A stretch of DNA of 64,000 bases from Bacteroides sp. M10 (GTDB lineage Bacteria > Bacteroidota > Bacteroidia > Bacteroidales > Bacteroidaceae), in contig NZ_CP060488.1 in assembly GCF_014334015.1 (NCBI RefSeq), positions 4,608,501 to 4,672,500 on the forward strand, read 5' to 3'. Positions 8,874-18,054 of this stretch are shown piece by piece (within the stretch, counting starts at the first letter, position 1; each line of letters opens with the position of its first letter). The notes under the pieces were generated by a model. The model had not been told where the DNA came from, made no database searches, and saw nothing but the letters and a program-made list of their open reading frames with translations. The translations under genes were made by a program, and so were the position numbers.

Positions 8874-10349
8874 ATGGCAAATCAGAATAAAACAGATATC
8901 GGACTTATCGGCTTGGCTGTGATGGGCGAGAATCTTGCTTTAAACATGGAGAGTAAGGGATGGCACGTGTCGGTTTATAACCGTACTGTTCCCGGAGTAG
9001 AAGAGGGGGTGGTAGAACGCTTCCTGAATGGTCGTGCAAAAGGTAAAAACATCGAAGGATTCACAGATATAAAGGCATTTGTAGATTCGATAGCTATTCC
9101 CCGTAAGATTATGATGATGGTTCGTGCCGGAAGTCCGGTTGACGAACTGATGGATCAGCTTTTCCCGTTGCTTTCACCGGGAGACATCCTTATTGATGGC
9201 GGTAATTCTAATTACGAAGATACGAACCGCCGTGTCCAACTGGCGGAATCAAAGGGATTTCTTTTCGTCGGTAGCGGTGTGTCCGGTGGTGAAGAGGGAG
9301 CCTTGAATGGAGCTTCTATCATGCCCGGTGGTTCGGAAAAAGCATGGCCGGAAGTGAAGCCGATTCTTCAAAGTATTGCGGCAAAAGCACCGGATGGCAC
9401 TCCTTGTTGTCAATGGGTGGGTCCTGCCGGCTCCGGTCATTTTGTGAAGATGATTCACAACGGTATCGAATATGGTGATATGCAACTGATCGCCGAAGCC
9501 TATTGGGTGATGAAAAAGTTGCTTGATCTGACCAATGAGGAAATGGCTGATGTCTTTGCCCGTTGGAACGAAGGCAAACTTCGCAGTTATCTGATCGAAA
9601 TCACCGCCAACATTTTGCGGCATAAAGACAAATCCGGAGGTTATCTCATTGATAAAATCCTGGATGCAGCCGGACAGAAAGGAACCGGAAAATGGTCGGT
9701 TATCAATGCGATGGAACTCGGTATGCCGTTAGGGCTAATTGCCACGGCGGTATTCGAACGAAGCCTTTCTTCACAGAAAGACTTGCGTCACCTGGCTTCC
9801 AAGCAATTCCAGTGTCAACATACACAACCTATATATAATAAGGCGGAACTCGTAAAGAATATCTTTTCTGCTCTTTATGCTTCCAAACTCGTCTCTTATG
9901 CCCAGGGATTCGCCGTGTTGCAACGTGCTTCCGACGCTTTCGGCTGGCATCTCGACCTGGCTTCCATTGCGCGTATGTGGCGTGGGGGATGCATCATTCG
10001 CAGTATATTCCTGAACGATATTGCAGCTGCCTTCGAAGCCACCGACAAGCCTAAACACTTGTTGTTGGCTCCTTATTTTAAAGAAGAAATGAAGACATTG
10101 CTTCCCGGATGGAAGAGCCTGGTGGCGGAATCCATGAAAGAAGAACTTCCCGTTCCTGCTTTCTCCTCTGCCCTCAACTATTTCTATTCGCTTACTTCTG
10201 CCGATCTGCCCGCCAACCTTGTGCAGGCACAACGCGATTATTTCGGTGCGCACACTTTTGAGCGTAAGGATGAGTTGCGCGGACAGTTCTTCCACGAGAA
10301 CTGGACAGGCCACGGAGGAGATACGAAATCGGGCACCTATAATGTTTGA
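8874..10349 (+). CDS. gnd: 6-phosphogluconate dehydrogenase, decarboxylating
   Basis: Oxidises and decarboxylates 6-phosphogluconate to ribulose-5-phosphate, generating NAD(P)H. 491 residues, the long two-domain form. Visible motifs: dinucleotide-binding GLIGLAVMGENLA (10-22), DGGNSNYEDT (108-117), the family signature GVSGGEEGA (135-143), substrate-binding HNGIEYG (195-201), and ILDAAGQKGTGKW (262-274). It is the first gene of a gnd-zwf-pgl operon, 34 bp ahead of zwf, so the genes run roughly opposite to the order of the reactions. Confidence 0.97.
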   Translation: MANQNKTDIGLIGLAVMGENLALNMESKGWHVSVYNRTVPGVEEGVVERFLNGRAKGKNIEGFTDIKAFVDSIAIPRKIMMMVRAGSPVDELMDQLFPLLSPGDILIDGGNSNYEDTNRRVQLAESKGFLFVGSGVSGGEEGALNGASIMPGGSEKAWPEVKPILQSIAAKAPDGTPCCQWVGPAGSGHFVKMIHNGIEYGDMQLIAEAYWVMKKLLDLTNEEMADVFARWNEGKLRSYLIEITANILRHKDKSGGYLIDKILDAAGQKGTGKWSVINAMELGMPLGLIATAVFERSLSSQKDLRHLASKQFQCQHTQPIYNKAELVKNIFSALYASKLVSYAQGFAVLQRASDAFGWHLDLASIARMWRGGCIIRSIFLNDIAAAFEATDKPKHLLLAPYFKEEMKTLLPGWKSLVAESMKEELPVPAFSSALNYFYSLTSADLPANLVQAQRDYFGAHTFERKDELRGQFFHENWTGHGGDTKSGTYNV

Positions 10350-10383
10350 GTAAACCTATAATTCATATTTAGAAATTAATAAA

Positions 10384-11880
10384 GTGGATAAATTTGCAAT
10401 GATAATTTTCGGTGCGTCAGGTGATTTGACCAAGCGTAAGCTGATGCCTGCCCTTTACTCCCTCTACCGTGAAAAACGGTTGACCGGAGAGTTTTCCATA
10501 TTGGGTATCGGGCGTACGGTCTATTCTGACGATAACTACCGTTCCTATATATTAGAAGAACTACAACAGTTCGTCAAGTCCGAAGAACAGGACACAGCTC
10601 TTATGGCTTCATTTGTCTCCCATCTCTACTATTTACCGATGGACCCGGCAAAAGAAGAAGGTTACCCGCAACTCCGCCAACGTCTGGCTGAATTGACTAA
10701 TGAGGTAGATCCGGACAATCTGCTGTTCTATCTTGCCACTCCGCCATCACTTTACGGAGTAGTGCCCCTCTATTTGAAAGCTGCCGGACTTAACACTCCC
10801 CACTCGCGCATCATCGTTGAGAAACCTTTTGGTTATGATCTCGAGTCGGCATTTGAACTGAATAAAACGTATGCCTCTGTTTTCAATGAGCATCAAATTT
10901 ACCGTATCGACCATTTTCTCGGTAAGGAAACGGCCCAGAATGTACTGGCTTTCCGTTTTGCCAACGGTATCTTCGAACCTCTCTGGAATCGTAACTATAT
11001 TGACTACGTAGAAATTACAGCCGTAGAAAATCTGGGTATCGAGCAACGAGGCGGGTTCTATGAAACGGCAGGTGCGCTGCGGGATATGGTGCAGAATCAT
11101 CTGATACAGCTTGTGGCCCTTACGGCTATGGAACCGCCAGCTGTTTTCAATGCAGACAATTTCCGTAATGAAGTGGTGAAGGTCTACGAATCTCTTACTC
11201 CATTGAATGATGTCGATTTGAATGAACATATTGTTCGCGGACAATATACAGCCTCCGGTAGTAAAAAAGGATACCGTGAAGAAAAAGGAGTGGCTCCCGA
11301 TTCGCGCACGGAAACTTATATTGCCATGAAACTGGGCATTAGTAACTGGCGCTGGAGTGGCGTTCCGTTCTACATTCGTACAGGTAAACAAATGCCGACG
11401 AAAGTAACGGAAATCGTTGTGCATTTCCGGGAAACACCTCATCAGATGTTTCATTGTGCTAGTGGCAACTGTCCACGGGCTAATAAATTGATCCTTCGTT
11501 TGCAACCGAATGAAGGAATTGTGCTCAAAATCGGAATGAAAGTCCCCGGTGCAGGTTTCGAAGTCCGCCAGGTGACGATGGATTTCAGTTATGCACAGTT
11601 GGGCGGTGTGCCTAGTGGTGACGCTTATGCCCGTCTGATAGATGATTGTATCCAGGGCGATCCGACTTTATTTACTCGAAGTGATGCAGTAGAAGCCTCA
11701 TGGAAATTCTTCGATCCGGTGCTCCGCTATTGGAAAGATAACCCCGATGCGCCTCTTTACGGTTATCCCGCAGGTACGTGGGGACCTTTGGAAAGTGAAG
11801 CAATGATGCACGAACATGGGGCTGACTGGACGAATCCTTGTAAGAATTTGACAAATACAGATCAATATTGTGAATTATGA
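10384..11880 (+). CDS. zwf: Glucose-6-phosphate 1-dehydrogenase
   Basis: Oxidises glucose-6-phosphate to 6-phosphogluconolactone, the entry step of the oxidative pentose phosphate pathway. 498 residues. The NADP loop GASGDLTKRKL is at 10-20 and the active-site signature RIDHFLGKE at 174-182. The start appears to be GTG at 10384, since the dinucleotide-binding strand FAMIIFGASGD begins only a few residues later and the next ATG would clip it. Its stop TGA overlaps the pgl ATG (ATGA, 11877-11880), indicating translational coupling. Confidence 0.96.
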   Translation: MDKFAMIIFGASGDLTKRKLMPALYSLYREKRLTGEFSILGIGRTVYSDDNYRSYILEELQQFVKSEEQDTALMASFVSHLYYLPMDPAKEEGYPQLRQRLAELTNEVDPDNLLFYLATPPSLYGVVPLYLKAAGLNTPHSRIIVEKPFGYDLESAFELNKTYASVFNEHQIYRIDHFLGKETAQNVLAFRFANGIFEPLWNRNYIDYVEITAVENLGIEQRGGFYETAGALRDMVQNHLIQLVALTAMEPPAVFNADNFRNEVVKVYESLTPLNDVDLNEHIVRGQYTASGSKKGYREEKGVAPDSRTETYIAMKLGISNWRWSGVPFYIRTGKQMPTKVTEIVVHFRETPHQMFHCASGNCPRANKLILRLQPNEGIVLKIGMKVPGAGFEVRQVTMDFSYAQLGGVPSGDAYARLIDDCIQGDPTLFTRSDAVEASWKFFDPVLRYWKDNPDAPLYGYPAGTWGPLESEAMMHEHGADWTNPCKNLTNTDQYCEL

Positions 11881-12608
11881 AACTATCAGTTTTTCCCTCA
11901 TCAATTGAAACTTCACGAGCATTGATACTCCGCCTGGTGGAAATCATGAATGAAGAGCCGGACAGAGTGTTCAATATCGCAGTTAGTGGTGGTAATACCC
12001 CTGCTCTGATGTTCGATTTATGGGCGAATGAATATATGGAAATTACCCCTTGGGACCGTATGCGGATTTATTGGGTGGATGAACGTTGTGTGCCTCCCGA
12101 TGATTCGGACAGTAATTACGGAATGATGCGCAACCTTCTTTTGGGTGTCACTCCTATTCTTTATGAGAATGTATTCCGCATCCGTGGAGAGGAAAAGCCT
12201 GCGAAAGAGGCGGTTCGTTATTCGGAATTAGTCCGGCAGCAAGTGCCGTTTAAGCGGGGTTGGCCCGAATTCGATATTATACTGTTGGGAGCCGGAGATG
12301 ACGGACACACTTCTTCGATCTTTCCCGGGCAAGAAGATTTGCTGACTTCAAACTCTATTTATGTGGTCAGTGCACATCCCCGTAACGGGCAGAAGCGTAT
12401 CGCAATGACGGGATACCCCATTCAGAATGCCCGCTATGTCATTTTCCTGATTACCGGAAAAAACAAAGCCGATGTAGTAGAAGAAATCTGTAATTCGGGA
12501 GACACTGGTCCCGCAGCCTATGTGGCTCATCATGCGCAAAATGTAGAACTGTTTATGGATAAAGGGGCTGCCGCATATATTGAAGATCCTAATAAAAAGA
12601 TGAGTTAG
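11877..12608 (+). CDS. pgl: 6-phosphogluconolactonase (DevB family)
   Basis: Hydrolyses 6-phosphogluconolactone to 6-phosphogluconate. 243 residues with motifs SGGNTP (37-42), WVDERCVP (66-73) and GAGDDGHTSSIFPG (138-151, with the catalytic His). It overlaps the zwf stop by four bases and completes the oxidative branch. This is the soluble DevB-type enzyme, not the beta-propeller type. Confidence 0.96.
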   Translation: MKLSVFPSSIETSRALILRLVEIMNEEPDRVFNIAVSGGNTPALMFDLWANEYMEITPWDRMRIYWVDERCVPPDDSDSNYGMMRNLLLGVTPILYENVFRIRGEEKPAKEAVRYSELVRQQVPFKRGWPEFDIILLGAGDDGHTSSIFPGQEDLLTSNSIYVVSAHPRNGQKRIAMTGYPIQNARYVIFLITGKNKADVVEEICNSGDTGPAAYVAHHAQNVELFMDKGAAAYIEDPNKKMS

Positions 12609-12654
12609 AACAGAACTATTTCATTGACGAAACTAATAGAAAAAAAAGAAAAAT

Positions 12655-13605
12655 ATGAATCCTTATCAACATTCATTTGGTGGTAATATCCCACAAGACG
12701 TAGCGGGGAAACAAGGCGAAAATGTTATTTTTATTGTTTATACTTTAAAAGATTCGCCTGAAACTCTTGACAAAGTAAAAGATGTGTGTGCCAATTTCTC
12801 GGCCCTGATTCGCAGTATGCGTAACCGTTTTCCTGATATGATGTTCAGTTGTACCATGGGATTTGGAGCCGATGCCTGGAGCCGTCTTTTCCCGGAACAG
12901 GGAAAACCCAAAGAACTGAAAACTTTCGAAGAGATAAAAGGCGAGAAGCATACGGCAGTTTCTACTCCGGGCGACTTATTGTTTCATATCCGTGCAAAAC
13001 AGATGGGATTATGTTTTGAGTTTGCATCTATCATCGATGAGAAACTTCAAGGCGTGGTTGAACCTGTCGACGAAACTCACGGTTTCAGATATATGGATGG
13101 CAAGGCTATTATCGGCTTTGTGGATGGAACGGAGAATCCGGCAGTTGATGAGAATCCCTATCATTTTGCAGTTGTAGGAGAGGAAGATGCTGATTTTGCA
13201 GGAGGCAGCTATGTCTTTGTGCAGAAGTATATTCACGATATGGTTGCGTGGAACTCCTTGCCTGTGGAAGAACAGGAGAAAGTGATCGGACGTCGTAAGT
13301 TTAACGATGTCGAACTGTCTGACGAGGAGAAACCTCAAAATGCGCATAATGCCGTCACTAATATTGGTGATGACCTGAAAATAGTGCGTGCCAATATGCC
13401 GTTCGCCAATACGTCTAAGGGAGAATATGGTACTTACTTCATCGGCTATGCAAGTACGTTCACTACTACCCGGCAGATGTTGGAAAGTATGTTTATTGGC
13501 AATCCGGTAGGCAATACCGACCGTTTACTGGACTTTAGTACAGCAGTTACGGGAACACTTTTCTTTGCTCCTTCCTACGATTTGCTAGGTGAACTGGGCG
13601 AATAA
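12655..13605 (+). CDS. DyP-type haem peroxidase
   Basis: A dye-decolourising peroxidase that oxidises substrates with H2O2 using haem b. 316 residues. The family motif GxxDG is present as GFVDGTENP (154-162, distal Asp157). His231 in QNAHN is the likely proximal haem ligand and Arg245 in IVRANMPF the distal Arg. A B. thetaiotaomicron DyP of this type has a known crystal structure. There is no signal peptide, so it is probably cytosolic. It lies 46 bp after pgl on the same strand and may be cotranscribed with the NADPH-producing genes. Confidence 0.93.
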   Translation: MNPYQHSFGGNIPQDVAGKQGENVIFIVYTLKDSPETLDKVKDVCANFSALIRSMRNRFPDMMFSCTMGFGADAWSRLFPEQGKPKELKTFEEIKGEKHTAVSTPGDLLFHIRAKQMGLCFEFASIIDEKLQGVVEPVDETHGFRYMDGKAIIGFVDGTENPAVDENPYHFAVVGEEDADFAGGSYVFVQKYIHDMVAWNSLPVEEQEKVIGRRKFNDVELSDEEKPQNAHNAVTNIGDDLKIVRANMPFANTSKGEYGTYFIGYASTFTTTRQMLESMFIGNPVGNTDRLLDFSTAVTGTLFFAPSYDLLGELGE

Positions 13606-13627
13606 AAAATAAAAGACTGGGGGAGTA

Positions 13628-13840
13628 TTACACTTTAGTAATCTCCTCCACTACATATTGGTCTTTTACTTTCTTGCAGGTACATACGAAGAATTCCGGA
13701 TGTTTCAGAGCTCCTTGTAAAGTATCAGGAAGAATCATTTCTTTAGTACGACGGTCCATTGCAACCGTTGCATACAGGATACCTTCACTCTCGCATTTCT
13801 CTATTAATGCACTTTTTAGTTCTTCTACGCTATATTCCAT
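13628..13840 (-). CDS. Small conserved-looking protein of unknown function
   Basis: A 70-residue acidic/basic protein, MEYSVEELKS to EEITKV, with no signal peptide or membrane segment. I do not recognise a family. It contains two Cys-containing segments (KCESEG and VCTCKK) that could bind metal or be redox active, but nothing proves it. The start at 13840 is preferred over one at 13960 because a promoter -7 box at 13869-13862 leaves a leader of about 15 nt. It is convergent with the DyP gene, 22 bp apart. Confidence 0.6.
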   Translation of the reverse strand: MEYSVEELKSALIEKCESEGILYATVAMDRRTKEMILPDTLQGALKHPEFFVCTCKKVKDQYVVEEITKV

Positions 13841-13861
13841 TTGTGTGATCCTTTGTCGCTG

Positions 13862-13869
13862 CAAAGTTA
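13862..13869 (-). promoter_or_regulatory. Promoter -7 element for the 70-residue protein
   Basis: TAACTTTG on the minus strand matches TAnnTTTG, with an ATTG about 22 nt upstream (13895-13892) as a weak -33. It fixes the likely start codon at 13840. Confidence 0.4.
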
Positions 13870-13909
13870 TGGAAAATATGTATATTTTGTGCAATAATAT
13901 TCCTGTAAT

Positions 13910-13955
13910 AAATAAAAAATAGCTCCCTAGTTCGTCCGCCGACGAGGGAGCTATT
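13910..13955 (-). terminator. Intrinsic terminator of the small RNA / efflux operon
   Basis: An 11-bp perfect stem (AATAGCTCCCT with AGGGAGCTATT) and a 16-nt loop, followed on the minus strand by TTTTTTATTT. Oriented to end transcripts coming from the LytTR gene and the candidate small RNA. Confidence 0.75.
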
Positions 13956-14021
13956 AACACAAAAACTAAACTAGACTTAACTAAACTATTCTATTCTTGG
14001 AATTTCACAATCCCTTTCTGT
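13910..14021 (-). ncRNA. Candidate ~110-nt small RNA downstream of the LytTR gene
   Basis: On the minus strand a consensus promoter (14058-14028) is followed, with no coding frame longer than a few codons, by a 3' hairpin with an 11-bp perfect stem (13955-13945 with 13928-13918, AATAGCTCCCT) and a T-rich tail (TTTTTTATTT). Before the hairpin the RNA is AU-rich, with a recurring AGTTTAGT element. It begins in the 3' region of the efflux/two-component operon, about 80 nt after the LytTR stop codon. I do not recognise an Rfam family. It could simply be the operon's 3' UTR, but the promoter argues for an independent transcript. Confidence 0.5.
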
Positions 14022-14027
14022 TCGTTG

Positions 14028-14058
14028 CAAAGGTAGATATAAAACGGAGTTTGACAAA
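14028..14058 (-). promoter_or_regulatory. Consensus Bacteroides promoter for candidate small RNA
   Basis: TTTG at 14058-14055, a 19-nt spacer, then TACCTTTG at 14035-14028: an exact match to both boxes of the Bacteroides housekeeping promoter. The tRNA-Lys gene in this window has the same pair with the same spacing. No open reading frame follows. Confidence 0.6.
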
Positions 14059-14104
14059 CTATAATCGACAAAATTCACTTTTTTACCGATAAATTCATGG
14101 ATAA

Positions 14105-14803
14105 TCAGCTCCTTTCGTCAAGAAAAGTCTGAAAAACTTGCTTGTAACTATCGCTGATAGGAATATATGTCTTGTCAAAAACAATACGGCCGCGGTCGAT
14201 CACGCGTATCTTATCTTTTTGTACGATGAATGAGCGGTGCACGCGTATGAAACGGCTGGACGGTAAAAGTTCCTCCATTGCTTTCATACTCATCAGTGAC
14301 AGAATAGGTTTGGAAGCATCTTCCGTATATATTTTAATATAATCTTTCAGTCCTTCGATATACATGATTTTCTTCAAGTCCACTTGTACCAGTTTGTAGT
14401 CACTTTTCACAAAAATACTGTCTATCTCTTCCGGTTTCTGCACAAGTTCGAACCATTGAAGGGCCTTGTTGGCAGCTTGCAGGAAATCGACGTAGGAGAT
14501 TGGTTTCAGCAGGTAATCGAGTGCATTGACACGATAACCGTCGATGGCATACTGTCCGAAAGCGGTAGTAAACACAATACGGGTGTGCGGATCTACCATC
14601 TTCGAAAACTCCAAACCATTAAGCTCCGGCATCTGGATGTCCAGAAACAGGAGATCGACCTCTTCGCCAGGCAATTCTTTCATTGCCTGAACCGCACTGG
14701 AATATTTTCCTACGAGTTGCAGGAACGGGGTTTTATTCACGTAACTCTCTAACAAGCTAAGAGCTAACGGCTCATCGTCAACAATTGCACAACGTAACAT
14801 CAT
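14105..14803 (-). CDS. LytTR-family response regulator
   Basis: A 232-residue DNA-binding response regulator. Receiver domain at 1-120 with the acidic pocket D9/D10 and phosphoacceptor Asp55 in LFLDIQMP, then a LytTR domain at ~130-232 (IMYIEGLKDYIKI, FIRVHRSFIV). It is the last gene of the efflux operon, 42 bp after its kinase. The placement suggests the pair senses a stress handled by the pump and controls the operon or related targets; the targets are not visible here. Confidence 0.93.
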   Translation of the reverse strand: MMLRCAIVDDEPLALSLLESYVNKTPFLQLVGKYSSAVQAMKELPGEEVDLLFLDIQMPELNGLEFSKMVDPHTRIVFTTAFGQYAIDGYRVNALDYLLKPISYVDFLQAANKALQWFELVQKPEEIDSIFVKSDYKLVQVDLKKIMYIEGLKDYIKIYTEDASKPILSLMSMKAMEELLPSSRFIRVHRSFIVQKDKIRVIDRGRIVFDKTYIPISDSYKQVFQTFLDERS

Positions 14804-14845
14804 ACTATTTTATATCTAACGTTTTTATATCCAATGTTTTGAAAT

Positions 14846-15907
14846 CTATTCTCTGATCTTGATACTTAATCTCGATTCATATACTTTTTCATCTTTTGAG
14901 ATGCCTTTCGACCAAGTATAAGCCCCGGGATAAAGAATCTCCAACCGGCGGCTGACTTGCTCCAGTCCCACACCCGAGCCACTTTTATCCTTCACTGTCT
15001 TTGGATGATTACTGTTGCGGATTTCGCAAATCACCTCCTTATCATTCTCCGAAAGATGAATACTGATGAAACTCGATTCAGTAGGGGAGATGCCATGCTT
15101 GAAAGCATTCTCTATCAATGAGATAAAGATAAGCGGAGCAATAAGCGTCTGACTGTCGGGCTGAATATCGAATTTAGTAATCATCTGTACATTGGCCGAC
15201 AGGCGGATGCGCATCAGTTCAATGTAATTCCGGATAAAATCAACCTCTTTACAGAGAGGAACGTATGTCTGTTGGTTATCATATAACACATAACGAAGCA
15301 GTTTGCTCAACTCCTGAACTGCTTGTTGCGCCTTGTCCGAATCAAATGCAATCAGTGCATAGATATTATTCAGCGTATTCAATAGAAAGTGAGGGTTCAG
15401 TTGGTTCCGCAGATTTTTCAGTTCCGCTTCCGCACGGTTTCGTTCCGCTTCTTTGCGGGCAGCTTCATTTTGCGTCCATCGCGCGCTCATACGGATAGCG
15501 GCACTTAGGCCGATAGTAAATACGAGACTCAACATATCTCTAAGGAAAAACAGCCATCCCGGAGGTATACCCGGTCTTTTGGCTTTGGGTGCAAATGACG
15601 GATCGAATGTCAGGCTTTGCCAGAGATGTAGCAAAATGCCGATGACACATAAAAAGATAATATTATAGACGATATATCTTTTGGCCTGACTCTGAAACAG
15701 ATAACGGGGAACAAGAATGAAATAATTCACGTAGAACGCAATCATGAAAGAGAGTGGCACAGCAAGATGGCGTATATAGGCCATCCAGTTAATGTTCCCG
15801 TTTCCACGTTCAACGAAGAAGAACGGGAAACCGAACATAATCCCCCAGCTGATAATGTGTATCAGTATCTCCAGGGGACGACGTGCGGATGTAAAGGTTT
15901 GTTTCAT
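14846..15907 (-). CDS. LytS/YehU-type sensor histidine kinase
   Basis: A membrane sensor kinase of the His_kinase (PF06580) type, partner of the adjacent LytTR regulator. The N-terminal ~140 residues contain about four hydrophobic spans. A short coiled stretch (NEAARKEAERNRAEAE) leads to the H-box NQLNPHFLLNTLNN, followed by the N-box LIENAFKHG and the glycine-rich GSGVGLEQV. I start at 15907 (MKQTFTSARR); reading from 15955 would include a perfect palindrome in the gap after the permease. It lacks a recognisable extracellular ligand domain. Confidence 0.9.
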   Translation of the reverse strand: MKQTFTSARRPLEILIHIISWGIMFGFPFFFVERGNGNINWMAYIRHLAVPLSFMIAFYVNYFILVPRYLFQSQAKRYIVYNIIFLCVIGILLHLWQSLTFDPSFAPKAKRPGIPPGWLFFLRDMLSLVFTIGLSAAIRMSARWTQNEAARKEAERNRAEAELKNLRNQLNPHFLLNTLNNIYALIAFDSDKAQQAVQELSKLLRYVLYDNQQTYVPLCKEVDFIRNYIELMRIRLSANVQMITKFDIQPDSQTLIAPLIFISLIENAFKHGISPTESSFISIHLSENDKEVICEIRNSNHPKTVKDKSGSGVGLEQVSRRLEILYPGAYTWSKGISKDEKVYESRLSIKIRE

Positions 15908-15930
15908 AAAGACAAAGATAATTTTTTTAA

Positions 15931-15951
15931 TTGACAACCGACGGTTGTCAA
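15931..15951. repeat. Palindrome between permease and kinase genes
   Basis: TTGACAACCG, one central base, then CGGTTGTCAA: 10-bp perfect arms directly after the permease stop (15956) and before the kinase start (15907). It could be an RNA hairpin or a dimer-binding operator within the operon. Confidence 0.75.
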
Positions 15952-15955
15952 TCAA

Positions 15956-17176
15956 TTATTCGTATCTGATGGCTTCTATCGGGTCTAAATCTGCTGCTTT
16001 CTTAGCCGGATACCATCCGAAGAAGACGCCCGTAACGGTACATACTGCGAAGGAAAGGAATACACTCCACGGCTGGATATAGATAGGCCAATGCGCTACG
16101 CTCTTGACAATCCAGCTGGCCCCGCAACCGATAATCACTCCGATGATACCTCCCGTGATACTAATCATGATGGCCTCGATAAGGAATTGGCTTAGAATAT
16201 CGACTCCACGTGCACCGACAGACATACGCAGACCGATTTCACGGGTACGTTCCGTAACGGATACATACATGATATTCATAATTCCGATACCACCTACTAC
16301 CAATGAAATACCTGCGATACAAGCCAGCAGGGTTGTCATCAAATCGGTGGTTGAGTTGAGCATCGTACTCAATTCCTGTTGGGTACGGATGGTGAAATCA
16401 TCGTCATCCGAAGCTTTCAGCTTATGGTTGCGACGGAGGATCGTACTGATTTCGTCAGTAGCATAATCCGTCATATCTTCGGTAAGGGCAGAGGCAAACA
16501 CTCCCTGCAAATACGTAACGGCAAGCAGACGTTTCATCACTGTGGTGTATGGTGCAAGCACTACTGCATCCTGGTCTTGTCCCATAGAGTTGTAGCCTTT
16601 GGCTTTGAGCACACCTACCACACGAAGCGGTATTTTACTGAAACGAATAATCTTACCTACCGGATCACTTCCGTCCGGAAAAAGATTGTCTACTATAGTC
16701 TTTCCAATCACACATACTTTGGCCGAACTCTGTATGTCGGCTTCAGTGAACATCTCTCCGTTTTCAACAGTCAGCTGGCGGATGTCGAGGTATTCTGTTC
16801 CGACACCGTTCACGGAAGCTGGATAGTTGTTGTTTCCGGCAATGAGTTGCCCCGATGATGAAACATTGGGACTGATGGCGGATAGGAAACTTGTCTCATC
16901 ACGCAAGGCTTCGTAGTCGGCAAGCTTCAAAGTCTGCATAGCAGACGGATCTTGCCGGACACCTCCACGCATATCGGCTCCCGGATGAATCATAATCATG
17001 TTCGATCCCATCTCGGAAATCTGCTGCTGGATGCTTTTCTTCGAACCTTGTCCGATAGCCAGCATCGTGATGACAGAAGCAACACCGATAATGATACCGA
17101 GCATGGTTAGAAAAGCACGCAGCTTATTGTTCGCCAATGCCCGGAGAGCTATCTTAAATAAATTAGTTCCATTCAT
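15956..17176 (-). CDS. MacB-like ABC transporter permease (FtsX fold)
   Basis: Inner-membrane permease of a tripartite MacAB-TolC-like exporter. 406 residues: the first TM helix at ~17-40 (MLGIIIGVASVITML), a large periplasmic domain (~45-285) with MacB_PCD character, then three TM helices with the conserved GIMNIMYVSVTERTREIGLRM segment and a C-terminal ADLDPIEAIRYE tail. It is split from its ATPase, unlike E. coli MacB where the two are fused. Likely exported compounds (macrolides, peptides, lipids or siderophores) cannot be told from sequence. Confidence 0.92.
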   Translation of the reverse strand: MNGTNLFKIALRALANNKLRAFLTMLGIIIGVASVITMLAIGQGSKKSIQQQISEMGSNMIMIHPGADMRGGVRQDPSAMQTLKLADYEALRDETSFLSAISPNVSSSGQLIAGNNNYPASVNGVGTEYLDIRQLTVENGEMFTEADIQSSAKVCVIGKTIVDNLFPDGSDPVGKIIRFSKIPLRVVGVLKAKGYNSMGQDQDAVVLAPYTTVMKRLLAVTYLQGVFASALTEDMTDYATDEISTILRRNHKLKASDDDDFTIRTQQELSTMLNSTTDLMTTLLACIAGISLVVGGIGIMNIMYVSVTERTREIGLRMSVGARGVDILSQFLIEAIMISITGGIIGVIIGCGASWIVKSVAHWPIYIQPWSVFLSFAVCTVTGVFFGWYPAKKAADLDPIEAIRYE

Positions 17177-17200
17177 AATGAATAATTTGCTAATTTGTCC

Positions 17201-17297
17201 ATATACTAATGGGGCAATTTCCTGAAGGTATAGTCACCCAACCTGTTTATTGTACTGCAATCGGCACATTAGTATATCGGCACATTGAATAATTATT
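17201..17297. repeat. Intercistronic repeats between ABC ATPase and permease
   Basis: In the 119-bp gap, ATATACTAATG (17201-17211) and its complement (17267-17277) form 11-bp perfect inverted arms. CGGCACATT occurs twice, 16 bp apart (17262, 17278). The segment 17279-17297, which includes the ATPase stop codon, is identical over 19 nt to 18074-18092 at the end of the adaptor gene. Confidence 0.7.
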
Positions 17298-18039
17298 AAT
17301 CCTCGTCGTTTTTCGGCAATGCGGCCAGCGCTTCGGCGGCAGACAGAATTTTCGGATTGGTTGTATCTTCTATAACCTGACCGTCACGCAGACGGATATT
17401 CCGGCTGCTATATTGCGAAAGTTCGGGATTATGTGTTACAAAGATAATCGTACGTCCCTCTGCATGAAGCTTTTGAAACAGTACAAGTATCTCGAAAGAG
17501 GTACGGCTATCGAGGTTTCCGGTCGCTTCGTCGGCAAGAATCACTGCCGGATTGTTGACCAATGCGCGTGCGATGGCAACGCGTTGCATCTGTCCACCGG
17601 ACATCTGGTTGGATTTATGTTCCAGACGGTCTCCCAATCCTACAGCCTGTAGGGATTCGATGGCGCGGCGACGGCGTTCGGAAGCGCTCACGGCAGAGTT
17701 GTACATAAGCGGTAGTTCCACATTTTCTACAGCCGTCGTTTTAGGTAACAAGTTGTAGCTTTGGAACACGAAGCCAATCTTCCGGTTTCTTAGTACTGCA
17801 CGTTGAGGCTTGCTCATCGTACGTACAGGAATATCGTCGAGCAGATATTCTCCACTGGTCGGGGTGTCCAGGCAGCCTAATATATTAAGCAGCGTGGATT
17901 TTCCCGAACCGGAAGTCCCCATGATGGTAACAAACTCTCCTTCATTGATATTGAACGAAACGCCCCGCAATGCGTGGACGGTTTCGTCGCCTACCTGAAA
18001 GTTACGTTTGATATTTTGTATTTCAATTACTTTTTTCAT
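17296..18039 (-). CDS. MacB/LolD-type ABC transporter ATPase
   Basis: Cytosolic ATPase of the exporter, 247 residues. Walker [10 protein letters not shown] (41-49), Q-loop [10 protein letters not shown], signature [15 protein letters not shown], Walker [13 protein letters not shown] and switch His in FVTHNPE. The start at 18039 (MKKVIEIQN) is chosen because the frame upstream to 18078 runs through an intercistronic inverted repeat. It sits between the adaptor and permease genes, so all three are probably made from one transcript. Confidence 0.94.
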   Translation of the reverse strand: MKKVIEIQNIKRNFQVGDETVHALRGVSFNINEGEFVTIMGTSGSGKSTLLNILGCLDTPTSGEYLLDDIPVRTMSKPQRAVLRNRKIGFVFQSYNLLPKTTAVENVELPLMYNSAVSASERRRRAIESLQAVGLGDRLEHKSNQMSGGQMQRVAIARALVNNPAVILADEATGNLDSRTSFEILVLFQKLHAEGRTIIFVTHNPELSQYSSRNIRLRDGQVIEDTTNPKILSAAEALAALPKNDED

Positions 18040-18054
18040 CGTAAATAATGTGTT

